Assembly (NCBI GenBank): GCA_944548615.1
Contig: OX155980.1
Location: 42,922,601 to 42,986,600, forward strand
DNA: 64,000 nt
Reading direction: 5' to 3'
DNA from: Micropterix aruncella
Lineage: Eukaryota; Arthropoda; Insecta; Lepidoptera; Micropterigidae
The first letter of the stretch is position 1, and each line of letters opens with the position of its first letter. Shown here one piece after another: positions 1 through 13,800 of the stretch. The position numbers and the translations under genes are program-made. A model generated the notes under the pieces. It worked only from the letters and a program-made list of their open reading frames with translations, did not search any database and was not told the origin of the DNA.

Positions 1-271
1 ATCAACTATTTGTGACATTTGTTTTCTAGTAGACACTTAGAGAGATGTTTACCTAATATACATTGTAAGGAGATACATTGACACAATATGTACAAGGTAG
101 TTAGTAGGGAAGTAATTTAAAGATAAGAAAGCCTATATTATTATTGCTGTGCGAGCTCTTGAGTACTAGATAAATTTTCACATTGGCTCGGTTTCTGTAC
201 ATCTTGCAAGTCACGCAAGCAATGAGTGTACCCTTGAAACCGCAGTGCTCCGTGCACTGAATGCTTATTTG

Positions 272-563
272 TCAAATATGAGTAATCTCTAGGGATATTT
301 GATATTTGCTCCCTTGAAGGTGGAGCGATCCTAAAAGCATAGTGCAACATGTTGATGTCCCGAACAGTGGCACTGAACACAGTGTCAAATAAGTGTGCTG
401 TTTGCAAGCCTTCATCAATGATATTGGTTTTGAATTAATCCAATCTGATCGCCGCGCTCTGTCAACATTGTCTGCTACAATGCAAAGGTATACGCTACAA
501 CCCGCCATTCCCAGTAATCCGCCAGTAGCCTCTTTTTCATGAAGGCAGAATAGCGAGCGAGCA
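272..563 (-). CDS. possible terminal exon of an unidentified gene
   Basis: On the minus strand a pyrimidine-rich tract ending in CTACAG (acceptor near 564) is followed by an open frame of about 97 codons ending in TGA at 272-274. It has a protein-like composition (LHEKEATGGLLGMAGCSVYL, then IVADNVDRARRSDW). A second minus-strand frame, 141-407, overlaps its 3' part, stays open for 88 codons and also looks protein-like (LFDTVFSATVRDINMLHYAF). The true reading may therefore switch frame at a splice or an indel. I do not recognise the family. The upstream part of the gene would lie to the right, possibly starting at the CpG-rich block near 3.5 kb. It could also be a decayed pseudogene or chance. 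Confidence 0.3.
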
Positions 564-580
564 CTGTAGTAGAAATGCAT

Positions 581-1800
581 TCATAAGATTAATTTCATAA
601 CACAGTTTAGTTTACATACTATTAAACTGGAAATTATTGTTTTATTTAACAAAAATATATTGCTTCTCTGTAAATTTGTGTTTCTCCATATTTGGGATAT
701 GAATAATATAACCGGACTAAACGACCTCCAAATATTTTACAAAATTTCATGAATATGGTGATAAAATGTTTTTTTAGTGGACTCGAGGATTAAAAATAAA
801 ATCAGCACGGATAGAAAACTCTAAAATCTAGACTAAGATGGGATAGAGCATTATGGCAATATGTGACATGTCAACATTTCCGCTCGACTACATATTAAGA
901 GTAAATTCGCAAATAGCAAGGGATTAGTAATAGTATTTTACTTAAAATGCATGGAAATAACAATTCTAAATTACAAAAAATGGTTCATCTTAGTAAATAT
1001 TGATATTTTTATACAAAATTGTAGAATAACAGTGATTAAATTATTTTTTAACAAATCCATAGGATGTTATGTTACATTTTACTTTGTTGGTAATCGACTA
1101 ATTTGAGATGCCGATTTTCTTGGAACCACACAGGTGATTCAAGGTTATTAAATTGGTATTTTAAAAATGCAGTGAAGCAGGTAGTGAAATATAAAACTTT
1201 TATTAGAAAATCAGTATAAACAATGTCTCTTTTTTTGAAAATGCATAAAATTTTCCACATAATTTATGGTCATGACTGGCAAGTTTTTGAAATATAGAGT
1301 TTATAATGTTGTTACACCAATATAAATGAAAAAACTTTCATTTTACCAAAAGGTAATTAATTGCACTTTATTTTATTTCAAGTCATTTAATTATTTAGTA
1401 AGCAAATAATATATTAATAAAATTTTTAGTAATTTTCAGAACTATTAGAAATTCAAACTGTTTTTTTTCCTTTAGTTTACTTCCTCATAATATTTTAGTC
1501 ACACAATCTTGCAACATGTAATCAATTATATCTGAACTTTCTTCTTGATTTAATTATACACATATAATTTTTTTGGAGAGCAGTCATGGCGATCACACTG
1601 CATTTGATCGAAAACTGCCGCATGACCATTTTCCTGTGGCAAATATATTTTATTACTTTGCTATGTTTATGTTGTATTACTATGTTTATGCAGTTTTTCT
1701 ACTAATATAGTTTTTTGAACCATCTTGCCTTACCCTGCTTACCTTTACAAGAAATCCATAGGACTATAAATATCCCTATCTTCTATTTATATTGTATGAG
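581..1800. other. AT-rich stretch, no gene seen
   Basis: Poly-A/T runs and short open frames only; no splice-bounded exon or transposase/RT motif recognised. If the minus-strand candidate exon at 272-563 is real, this would be its intron. Confidence 0.4.
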
Positions 1801-1812
1801 GGAAGTAATATT

Positions 1813-1981
1813 ATGAAATCGGAGACTATCGCGGTTATTTGACATTATAAATAAGATAAAAAACGAATTTGCCGCGTTGATTTTGTAGCCAGGGTAGACT
1901 CAGTCTACCTTGGACAACGTCGCCGAAACGTTGAGTGCTACAAAATTCACGCAGTAAATTCGTTTTTTATCTTATTTATAA
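1813..1981. mobile_element. foldback/retroposon-like insertion with 12-bp target duplication
   Basis: A 169-bp segment is flanked by GGAAGTAATATT at 1801-1812 and 1982-1993, a 12-bp direct duplication typical of a retroposition target site. Inside, 1846-1870 and 1956-1980 form a 25-bp perfect inverted repeat. This continues imperfectly inward to a central hairpin (GGTAGACT-c-AGTCTACC). Its first ~45 bp resemble 43572-43616, so it belongs to a dispersed family. Class unknown: SINE-like or MITE-like. Confidence 0.6.
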
Positions 1982-2013
1982 GGAAGTAATATTGTACAGG
2001 TCAGTTATTAATA

Positions 2014-2108
2014 ACTTAAGCTACTTGAATGCAGTATGTAACTTAAGCTAGTTAAAGCTAGCTGAAGCTAGTAGCTGTAACTTAAGCTAGTTGAAGCTAG
2101 TTGAAGCT
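2014..2108. repeat. imperfect short repeats of an AGCTAGTTGA-type unit
   Basis: AACTTAAGCTAG, AGCTAGTTGAAGCTAG and close variants recur several times in about 90 bp. Simple imperfect tandem repeat, no coding potential. Confidence 0.6.
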
Positions 2109-2339
2109 ATGTACACATAAACAGAACACATCAGACAGTATATGCCCATACAAATAATGCAAGAAACCAAAAATTGTGTTAACAAAAATAAATAATAGGA
2201 TGCTGCCTCGTTTTACCGATACGCATGGCCGCTCACTAGTTGCGAGGGAAAGAGATAACATCCCCTCAACGAACAACGCTATTTTGGAAATATAATACAA
2301 AATTTGTCCCATTAAATTGTGTTAAGCCATTGACTTATT

Positions 2340-3410
2340 CTTAACCCCTCACGTTGCGAGGTAAAAAACTCACCTATCACTTTTGCGCGCGACATATTCG
2401 CGCAAAAAATCGACGCGAGTCAACGGCCTTGAGAAAAACGATCATAACTTTTAAACCACTAAACGGATTTAAAAAAGATAAAGAGAAAAATGATCACATT
2501 GAAATTTGACATATAAAACATTATAACATTATCTCGTAAAACAATAAGGATAATAATGAATAAATATTACAAAATTGGCAAACTGAAAAAACTCGCCTAT
2601 AAAATCATTTTGATTTTTTTGTCACAAAATACGTAAAATATGCAAAAATTGTAAATACAGTTATGTTCTTTATTAAATGCTTTACCAAAACGATATTTTT
2701 TTTTTACTTATTTGCATACAAAAATATTTATTTATTCAGCCAAGAAAAATTTTATGTATTCTCGTAAAAAAAAATGTTTTAAATTTTTAATTTGTGACTA
2801 CTTATGGTATTTTTTTATATGAAATTCTTTCAAAATAACTTTATTACTACATCACACTTCTTAGAAATCACACCAGAACTTTGAGCTTTGTCTGATATTA
2901 TAGAAAAATCTAAAGTTTTGAGAGTTTTCGCGTCCGAACTTAATAATAAACTTTGAATGGTCATAATATAAAATTCGTTAGATTTTTTCAATTATATTGT
3001 CTTATCATAGACTTATTATATGTCTAATAACTAATTACTATACTCCAAAGAGTCACATTTCATCGAAAAACTATGGAAAATCGCACTTTATTCTCTCATA
3101 GTAATTATCAAAACAAGTTTCTTTGCGCGATTCATTTTACAAAACAAGGTATAATTTTCAAAATACGCCTAATTATGTGATAACTTAGGATGTAAATGAA
3201 ACAATACTTATTTTGTTAGTAAATTAAAGCGACATTACGTCATATTTCGCAATATATCGGGATATTTCATAAACATTACAAAATAATAACAACCATTTTT
3301 TCGCGAGCCGTTTGTTGTTGCCAAAGTGTTTTCTTTGAAAATTCGTGAAAAACAGCAAATGGACTGTCTTAATTGACTAATACTTATGCCTAAACTACTT
3401 AAAAATGGAA
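2340..3410. other. AT-rich stretch, nothing recognised
   Basis: Long A/T-rich DNA with no convincing open frame or repeat boundary. Confidence 0.4.
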
Positions 3411-3413
3411 ATT

Positions 3414-3760
3414 ACTCACTTTTATCCGGTAAACACTGCACTTATATCCACAAAACACTGCACAAAACAAACATTTCGCGGAACTATACGCCGCCGCGGG
3501 GTGGCCGATCGAGACTGCTGTTTTGACGTCTATGCTGACTTTTTAAATCGGCAATCGATTTTATCGTCGTTGGCCGGCGAATGAAAGATTATTTGGCCAT
3601 GTCGTTCCGCGGTCAGAAAGCATTAAGTACGACGATTCGAATCGTAAATTGCATTTTTCGCAGCGGCGAGCGCGATATCCAAAATCGGATGTTACGGATT
3701 GTAGGCGGCCGCCATACATGTCCCCAAATGGATGTTACATGCTGAGCGGGTTAAAGTGCC
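3414..3760 (-). promoter_or_regulatory. CpG-rich block, candidate promoter and 5' exon of a minus-strand gene
   Basis: This is the only CpG-rich, GC-rich island in the first 7.6 kb (GCCGCCGCGG, CGGCGAGCGCG, GGCGGCCGCC). On the minus strand a consensus 5' splice site GTGAGT occupies 3419-3414 just downstream of it, as expected for a non-coding first exon. No TATA box is obvious. Direction is inferred; it could instead serve rno on the plus strand or be a decayed repeat. Confidence 0.3.
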
Positions 3761-6700
3761 GACTCCTTTTCGAGACATTCCCAAATTAAATCCTGAATGT
3801 TGCCATACAGAATGGAAAAACTGGGGAATATAAAATTGGTCGTTTTCTTTTGCTGCTTACCAAAAAGAATATTTATACATTTAAAAATAGTCGCAGTTCT
3901 AAAATTACATTTTCTGATGGGATATTCGAGAAAAATCATCAAAATTAGTCGACTTAGATTGTGACTTAGCGGCTGATCGTTTCGAGTGCTATCAATACTA
4001 TTTTAAGAAGAGATCATTCTGTCAGCCTCTTATAAATTGCTGTGCTAAAGTTTTGAGGTTTAAGCAATGAATATTGCTAATTTTTTATAGGCACTTTCAA
4101 AAATAATATAGAAAAACTATCATCTCTACATAAAACTATCGACATTACGACTAAAATTAATGGATTTTCAAAAAGAATCATGGATAACAATTTGTAGCAG
4201 AGCTGTTAAACCTTAAATCAAATGAGTAAATTTATTCTTTATTGTTTCTTCTTGAATGTTGTTGACTAATGAATATTATAAATTCTTTAATATGGGAAAA
4301 ATGTTACATTGAAAATTTCTTTTGGGTTACATTAATAATTAATAATGCATAATACGCATTAATAACGTAGACCGGCTCAAGATATAATAATCAACCTGTA
4401 CATTAATACTATTTTTTTTAATTTCCATTGATTTCCAAAAGTTGAACTCCATATTTGTTGCACAATGCTTTACCAATTCGCTTTGAAAATTGTTTGCTTC
4501 TCTCATGCAACCGTAAACATGATGAAAAACACAGTTGATTGGACTTAGGAGCTTTTTTCCAAATTTATTTATTCCATTCATGTCATTGACATAATTCGGC
4601 CTATATTAGGGAATACAACTCTAATTAAAAAAAGAACTCTCCAAAACTATCTTTTACCTTAGTGTATTTTTGCAATTAAGTAATTTATCTTAATGATAAC
4701 TTATTTAATGAGAATTTAACATGAGTGTTATTACTTCATAAGTTAATAACTATGAATTCATTAACTTATGAATTTAACTTTATGATAAAACTCCATTTAT
4801 ATCTGAATAAAATTTGTCTAATAGACTTACACCGATCAAAAACGCTTCAAAGATAGTGGAAGCTCTTCTAGCTCACAAAATCCAATGGTAAGCAGCATTT
4901 GCTTCACTTTATTTTTCTGAAAATGATTGTTGTATTTTCTATAATTTTCAACATTTTCAGAAGTATTAATATCTGTTTGCATTGGTGTCGTAAGGCGTTT
5001 AATGCAAGCGTTTTCATTTATGACCATCACGCATCTATTAGTTCTCCCCCTTGGTTCAGTTTTTTGATTCTCTCCTTATTGACATTTTCATTTAATTGTC
5101 TTTTATAATACATAAGTGGTAATAGTTAGAATTGACACAACTATATTTTGAAAATTAAATAATTTTAGATACATTCTTTTTTTAAGTCAAACGTATTTTG
5201 ATTTAATAATATAATTTTCTTTCGGTCTCTCAAAGTGGGTGGAATTTTACAGTGGATCCTCATTCTAGTGAATGGTTTTTTATCTTTTTTCGTAGAGTAG
5301 CACATAGGTATTTTAGATGTTCAATAAACCCATTGACCCAAAATCCTTATTACACACATAAAATAGTAAAAAAGGCAGAATTATCTTGAAGGCTTCTCTC
5401 AACTGTGTCGATCAATCAGCTGGCACTGCTAGTCTGCAAAGCCAGTTATGTGGATATGTGGCCAAAGTACCGCGCTGCACATCCACTCGTGGGAATGAAC
5501 CTCTATAGTCAACCATTTCGGGTTATTTAGAGACATCCAAGGGTTCCCTCCACTCTTTTGGTAAATTTTGATGGGTAAATCAGAGACTTTTGTAATATAA
5601 TTGAGAGTGATTCTGATTCACATTGAATTGTAATTTCTAAATTGACAAATTACATTTTCACACCAAAATACAATGCAAGAAAAAGAGTATTTTTTTAAAT
5701 GCGGAGAATATAGTATATTATGGATGTTATTATGACAATGTATTATATTTTTTAAGTAATTTTCAAAGGAGTTTTGATAGTTTTCCAGAAATATGTGAAA
5801 CCAGATAGCTATCTTATAACATTAGCCTGCAATCGGTCTTTTTGTCAGTGCAGAATACAAACCTGGAAAACAATACAATATAAGAAATAAATCCATTTCA
5901 ATGACTAAACTTACTTTATCACAATATCAAATGAGGGTCCACTATTCAAAAAGTATTATAAAAAATTATAAATTGTATATATAAAAGTTATTTTTTCCCT
6001 TAATTTATTTTAGGTATTTTATTTCAGGATGTGATATTTTTTTTATTTTTATTAAGTGGTATTTTATTTCTAATTAGTTGTTTTTTTATTTACAATAAAT
6101 GTATTCTTTTTTATTTCTAATAAGTGTTTAGCTTTATGTAAAGAATCATTGATGTTAGTCCACTTTGATATTTCCTTGTTTATTCTTGATCTGAGATATT
6201 GTCTTGGTTTTAGCAAATTAAACAGTGCACATTAAGTATTTCCCAAATCTAAATGGATATTTTGAAATGAGCATGATATTCAAGAAAGCATGTATATTGT
6301 ATTCACCTTTGATATAAAAAAAGAAAACAACATAACAATAGTATTGGGACTATTGAAAATCTGAAAATTTGTAATCGATCCTACAATATCTTTTTTAGTA
6401 TCTATAGTAGGAAGATTAAGCGGTGTTCACTTTCTTGGACCAGATGCCGTTCCAAAGTTATTGATATTTTTTTGGTATTATATGTTTATACCAAATCTTT
6501 TTTATTATTTATCCATCCATTGGTCGTATGACATTTAGGTACATAAATTATTGCATATCGATCCGTGACACTTGTTTTTCAACCCAAATAATTTTATTAC
6601 ATAAAATATGATAACATCAGGAATCGGAAGGCAAAAATGATTGTCTACTTTCATAAAAACAATTTTCACTTGGAAACCAAACTATTAGCATACTGCCCTT

Positions 6701-7660
6701 TTTGCCTATTATCATAAAATTATTTGTGTGTTATTTCATTTTAGACCGGTTTTACGTTTTAAATTTTGTACAGTTTTGAAAGAAAGTAAATGACTTTGAA
6801 ACTAAGAAAAAAACAATAAAATGTATCCCTGCCATTACATTTTGTTGTTTTAAGGTTAGCCTTGTTGATTTTATATTTTGCAACATTACTATATTTGGAA
6901 TTTTTATTTCCAAATTTTAATTTTGACAGAACATACAATTACCGATGAAATAAAAAAGATTTGGTTTTGTTGTTGAGGATGAATTATTGGGGTTGATGTT
7001 AATACGATTGTTTTTGCATGTGCTTGCTTCTATGAGTAATAAAATAAAAGGAGTAGAACTGCAAAATGTATGTTGTTCGAATAACTTTTTTTTTAATATG
7101 AACTGATATGTGCATAACACTTTTATTAGTATTTTGGCCTAAGAGTTTAATACTCTGAAATATTTTTATAGTCAAGGATAATAGAGAGCAGGTGTCCTTA
7201 CGCCCGCTTAAATTACTGAGATTTGTGGTAATAAGTCAACAAAATCTTCATCAGAAATATTACTTTTCTTTAAATATACATTGGGCCTTGGGATGCGGAT
7301 TCTGGGATTATAGAATATCAGAGGCCTCGATTACTAAAAAAAAAAATTTAATTCTGATTTTGCCATCCAAGCTTCACCAAAATGGGCATTATACCTTTGT
7401 TCTTCTGCTCCCAATTTGTCTTTATTTTAGTTTACAATTATAAAGTGACTTATTCCGAGATGTTGGTTTGGCTCTTTATAATCTGGGAATGAGTCACATT
7501 ATATTATTTGTGTCATCTGTTTGATTGTTACCCACCTTTCTGATGGGCTTCCAAATGTTAAATCCTTGTGTATGCATATTGGCGAGAAAAATATAGGTCA
7601 ATGTTGTGTGTAGGCATTTATAGATGTCGGTCATTTTTTGAAATACAAGAATCTCATTTG
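3761..7660. other. AT-rich stretch, no gene seen
   Basis: I searched both strands for the missing amino-terminal exons of rno and found none. Only short open frames, homopolymer runs and a few pyrimidine tracts are present. It is probably an rno intron or intergenic DNA. Confidence 0.4.
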
Positions 7661-7676
7661 ATTTGTGTTTTTACAG

Positions 7677-7866
7677 CTGAGGTGTTGGGATAAGATACAG
7701 GCGATTATGAAATCGGAAGAGGGTTTGGGAATCGAGTACGATGAGAATGTTATATGTGATGTTTGCCGCTCGCCTGACTCTGAAGAAGGTAACGAAATGG
7801 TTTTCTGCGACTCGTGCAACATCTGCGTCCATCAAGCTTGCTATGGCATTACCACCATTCCGTCAG
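7677..7866 (+). CDS. rno: rno exon encoding start of PHD1
   Basis: Acceptor TTTTTACAG ends at 7676; donor G|GTCAGT begins at 7867 (phase 1). The 63 codons read [11 protein letters not shown], then [20 protein letters not shown], and carry six of the eight zinc ligands of the first PHD finger. The upstream exon must end in phase 0. The family's preceding segment was not found nearby. Confidence 0.93.
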
Positions 7867-10800
7867 GTCAGTGTAGGTCTTTTTTTTTAATTAGGGACCA
7901 CAATATCCATTCTTCGATTAAACTGCCGCTAACTCAAATGTTGACTTTATTTTAATGTAACAATCTGATAATGGCAAATAATGTTACAATAATGGCATTA
8001 AGGAAAACAATGGATATTACTCCAAATAATTGCAATATCAGCGATCGCATATCTAATTTGAGCACTTTTAAACTGAGATGAATAATGTGGCCCCCTTACA
8101 TGTTATTATTTATAGAATCCATGTTAATAAATTGTTTTTTTTAGGTCAATGGCTTTGCAGGCCTTGCGGAGATGGTGTTCGTCCTGTTTGCGTTCTCTGC
8201 CCTAACCTTGGTGGAGCGATGAAATGCACACCTTCAGGGCACAAATGGGCGCACGTAAGCTGCGTCTTATGGATCCCAGAGGTATCTATTGGATGTGCTG
8301 AGAAGATGGAACCCATCACCAAAATATCTGCCATACCTGCATCGCGATGGTCTCTTATTTGTGTGTTGTGCCGAGAGCGAACGGGCGCTTGCATTCAGTG
8401 TTCCGTCAAAACGTGTAAGACGGCTTACCATGTCACCTGTGCTTTTAAGCATGGTCTGGAAATGCGCGCGATTATCGAAGATGAAAATGCCGATGACGGT
8501 GTCAAGTTACGGTCATATTGCCAAAAACACAGTGTTAACTCCAAAAAAGATAAATGCGCCGGTTCGGGATCAGATGAAGATGAAGTGAAAAGAAAACGGC
8601 GCAAGGATATGACATCGGAAGAGAAAAGTCAAGCGCGAGCATTGAGGCTTCATGAAATTGAAGCAGAATTCGACCGCCACGTTAGCATGAAAGACATTAG
8701 TTCTCATCTTCTAGATGTCGATCAGGATGGCATTCAGTACATTTACAATTATTGGAAGATGAAACGGCGTGCTGGGCATAACAGGCCCCTGTTGCCTCCA
8801 AAAACAGACGATACAAATGTCATGTCTCACCGTCAAGAGCAAGCTGACTTGGATAAAATGAAAATGTTTGTTCAGTTACGACAGGATTTAGAAAGAGTTC
8901 GTAATTTGTGTTATATGGTTAGTCGTAGGGAAAAGTTATCTCGATCGTTCTTCCGCATTAGAGAGCAGACTTTCCATAAACAGGTGGCTGTTCTTTCTGG
9001 CGGCTTACCGTTGCATAGTTCTGATGTTACGGCGGTCATTGAGGCTAATCACGGTCCATCCATATACGACCGACTATATTCCCATCCTGGATCCGGTGAT
9101 CACGATGGAGATTTTGACACCCTCTTAGCTCGTATCGCCGGTTTAGATTCAGGCGACGAGAAGAAGAAAGATCTGAATGGCGTCCTAAAACCTCCCAAAA
9201 CCGAAAATCCTTACAAACGTTTGTATATCAATGGGTCGACCAGGAGAAGTGGTAGTCTGTATGGCAGTGAGCTATCCAGTGAGGAAAGCGGCACCGAAAG
9301 GAAACACAGGACAGAGCAAAAGTATAGAAAACCGGTTTATTCTACGACAGACGAGGAAGAAGAAAAACCTTCCTTCGGCAACAAGAAGAAAATTTCTCCT
9401 CACAGTCGCACGAGTATAGACAGCTCAAATCGACCCAATGAGAAGAAGAAACTCTGTATGGGCTCAATCCCTCGTAAAAAATTGGATAGTTCAAGTGAAG
9501 AAGAGATCAAACGCAAGGAACGTTTCTCACCGAGAAGTCACACGTTGCAGAGGATGGAAAAAGAGATGGGGGCAAAACCGATTTCTGGATCTGAGAGTGA
9601 CGATCTTATACCAATGAGAATGTCAAGAAAGCACAAAATATCGATGGATATTTACTCTGATAGTGATAACAGCGATAAGCAAAAACGCAAAGACAAGTCT
9701 CCAAACGCCACAGGTGATTCACAGCATCCTTTCAGGACAAAGGCTGCCGTAAAGGAATTTATTCCGCTTCACAAAGGTGAAAAGGGTGGCCGGGGCCGGA
9801 AGTCATCCGTTTTGGATAAGTCTCACAATTCTGACGAAGAGAAAAGCAAAGATTACCCTTCCGATCTGATTGTTCCGCAAAGGCAAGCAGCAAAGAAAGC
9901 TTCGGAGAATATGCGCTCTAATACAGCTGTTAAAACAAAGGAAATGGATTTGGGCTCAGATTCGAAAGGGACAATGAACACGGACGAGAGCAAAGTCAAA
10001 ACGAAAACTGGAAAGCCAAGAGAGAAGACTAAAGATTTAAAGGAAGTTCCGAAAAAAGAGTCTAAATTATCAATGTCGAGTGATTTATTTGAATTTGAAA
10101 AAGATTCGCAAGATGTGCTGGCATACGTTCCGCAGAGACAGGCTGCTAAAAAAGCTGCTGAACATATCAAGAGTGGCATGGGGAAGCTTCCCAGTAACGA
10201 TGCACCTGCTGAAGATGCAGGCAAGAAAAAAGAAGCTGAGCCGGTCAAACAAGAATTACCTAAGAAATCGCCTGCTAAATACTCATCATCGTCGTCCTCC
10301 TCTAGTAGCAGCAGCAGCAGTTCGAGTTCCAGCACTGAGGCAGAAGACGAACCCGAGAGCCAGAGAGAGATTGTCAAGAAAACTCTAAACAAGCGCATGT
10401 CCGTGAAGTCTCTGTTTTCCCCGCCGAGCACGAGAGCCGGCATGGACTTGCCCTTTCTCGACAAGGTGTCAAGGCCACTGTCTTCCTCGAGCCAGTCCGG
10501 CGACTCGGACACAGCGAAAGAAAGTACAAAGGCTCCCCGCAAAGCTCCGGATAAGAAGCTCAAAACTTCCAATCGCCGGAACTCACACGGGGTACAGCCA
10601 ACGTCTACTTCGGGAGAGAAATCACTCGGAGCCAGCTCATCTAGGGCTCGTGTTCGCGGGCCAACTGCTACTTCAAGGGCGCGAGATCTGTTTGACCGAC
10701 AACAGCTACGGCACGGAAAACCGTCACAAAGCCAGTCACTACAAACAGACCCACCACAGAGAAACTCCAAAACCAAAGAGGTCACTGAGTCCGGTGGCTT

Positions 10801-13800
10801 TCCATCTTCGCAGCAGAAAGAACCAAAAAAATCACCTTTAGAAAATGTTAAATTTAAAAGTAGCTCTGCTACGATACACAACCATTCCGAAAAACGCAAC
10901 ACGGAACTTCCCAATCGTTCATCTGGTAATTTGGGTGATGTGACAGAAGATAAATTGTTAGTGAGTCCCAAACGAGAAAATGAGGCGGAAGACTGTACAA
11001 TTTTATCGAAGCCCTACTCGAGCCCAGTGGAGTCCCCAAAAGTTCCAGATTACACACAGCTCCCTCAGTCAAAAACAACAACCTATGGGAAGCTGCCTCA
11101 AAGCCCGACCACTCCCAATTACAGAAAGCATAGTCCCCCATCTGCGAGTAGTCCTCAGACGAAACTGATCTCACCGCCCCAAGAGCCCAGCGATAAATCC
11201 TATAAGTATGCAATTAAAAAGCCAGACGTGGAGCCTTTATCTCAAGTTGAAAATGTAATGGAGAGTGATATTGATAAATATGGTTTAAAATCATCAAAAG
11301 CTCAAAGTATTACCAATAGATCTCCAAAACCTTTGATTGATGTTGAGAATAAAATATCAGAACCGTGTGAAAGCCAAATACCGAAAATCGATCAAGATCC
11401 TAAAGAAAATATTCAAACTGGGAATTCACAAATTCATACATCTGAATTATTAGAATCTCATCACGATGACAAGCCCTACACGAGACAAGTTCATGAAGAT
11501 AAACCGATCAAAGCCATCTTGCCCAATGTGGTACAGTATCCTGGACGGTCAATTTTCTCACCTCAACCGACTAGCAAGGATAATGCCTGCTCTGATTTAT
11601 TCGACTTTGGAAATGATATCTTGGCTGTGGATGAGACGGTGCATGATGGTTTTGGAATTCCTCATGAGAATGAAGAAACTTTAAAGGCTCCTCCGTTGAC
11701 ATTTTCATTTGGATCCGATATTCTTTTCAAAGAAGATTCTAAAGAAGACCGAGGTGTTCAAGAAACTTTGAATTTGGTGGAGAAACTTCGCATGACGTTG
11801 CCTAAAATGAACACCATTTCAAATCAATGCGAATTTTCAGACTCTGAATTAGCCGATGACAAAAAGTTGGTACAAAATATTGATACATCAGAATATGAGG
11901 TGAAAGTTACAAATAGACTTACATCCCCGGTTCCTGAATCCAATTTGATTGAAAATGATTCTAATAATCAAGTTGTACACGAATCTGAAAAATACGAAGC
12001 GAGTGATAATGATCCTGAAGAGAATGACGAAAATGAATCAAATGATACAGATAAACCATCGGAAACTAATGAATTGAGGATAGACACAGACTGGGTTCCT
12101 CCAGAAAGAGATTATGATGATGACAGTCAGAAAATCAACGATCTCCGAAAAAATAATACCCAAAGCATTAGGGAAACGCATGATTTAACAGATAGTACGG
12201 AAACAGAAATAGCACTGAAAGAGTCAAATCTAGTTCCTTGCAGTAACGATGACACTATGACGACAGGCGACGATTTGCCTTTAAAGATCGATGAATCAGC
12301 CGACAGGTCCGTTCCAAACTCTGAAAATATCGACGATCAGAATGATCCCTCTCATCAGAGTGGTAATTATGATTTGAACTCCCAACGGACAGAAGCGGAA
12401 AGTACTCCTGTTGCGTCCCCTTATAACGGTATGGCTCCTCAGTCGAAATGGTCTGATAGGGAATTAATTCCGGCCAGGCGGTCCTCTGTGTCGAGTTCAT
12501 CGACGGATACTTCAGGTCATTCACTTAAGATGGAAGAATTAAATGGATCTAAAGCCGAGGGCTCGCCTCGTTCGGAATCGCTGCAGATGGATTATTCGGG
12601 AGAGGGCATGCCTTTTAATCCATTCTCTTTAGAGGCCTCTCAGTATGTGTCTGCTCTGAATGCACAACTGCCTTTACCTTCTCCCGCAGTTGGCCTGTTT
12701 CCACAAGGAATGCAGTATTCTGAAAGCCAGATGAGCTCTATTTTGCAGAAAAGCAACGACGGTCTGGCATTTGCAACGCCTTGTTCCGCCGCCTTCACTT
12801 CCTCTTCGCATAATATGGCCCTTACAGCGGCTATGGTACAGCCTGAAACTCCGCTGAGAATCGCTGATCATTCACCTCATGATACCGACACCTATCATAT
12901 TGAAGACTCCTCTAATACCAACCCTGACGTTTTTCCAATGTCTAGTGAAAATCTAGAATCCACTAGTAAATCACTCCCCGACGACGACACATCACATGGG
13001 AAAAAGTCATTAGATAGATTCACTCCTCAGCGAGGAAAATCCCCAGGTAAAAGTCCAGAAATATCTCCAAAGCAGAGTGATTCCAGTTCCAAGAATTCTT
13101 TGCCACGTAGAGGCTCTTATAAGAACGCGCGTGGACAAAGAGGTCGTGGTGGTCGACAGAGAGGTAAAGGATCACAGCATACTCAGCAATATTCACATAC
13201 AGAAGTCGATTACTTAGTGAATACTATACATACCAAACTCGTTGGCACTGTATACGATTTAGACTTTGATGAAGATATTGCAAATGACAACGTCAGCGAT
13301 ATCAAGTCATTGAGAGAACGCAAATCGGAACATTCCTATAGGGAGGTGTCCCAGTCGCCAGAGTTCTCTAGTCCAACTCATCAAAATAGTAATAAAAGAC
13401 AGATTTCCGACAGTACCAGGGAAGAAACGCCCGATAGAACAAAAACTGCAGTTTCACCTGCAAATTCAGAGTCATTCAATGGTACAATGGTACAACCTGT
13501 ATTACCAGGCCCAGTGGATATGCGAACGTACAGCAGTTTTGATCCCCCACCTGCCGTCGACGATGTTTTCAGCAACCACCTATTAGGGGCTTTCGCCAGT
13601 GGCACCGCTGATCAACAGCTCGCTGAAATCGACGAGGAATTGGAAAAAGAATTGCATTCGGCGCTTTCGGCCAGCAGTGCGAATGCTCCTGCGGTTCAAG
13701 CAGAAGCGGAAGCAGAGGAAGTACTAGCCGAAGAACCTCCTCAGCCTCCACCGAAGGTGTCACTCAGTGATTCTCGAAATCAGCTCAAAGTTAAAATTAA

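Noticed and set aside
2340..3400. Possible rno amino-terminal exons
   Set aside because: No frame matching the conserved pre-PHD region of the JADE family was found on the plus strand.
9853..10971. 372-codon open frame on the minus strand inside rno
   Set aside because: Exact antisense of the Lys/Ser/Glu-rich rno tail, where codon bias removes antisense stops; Leu/Phe/Ser-rich with no domain.
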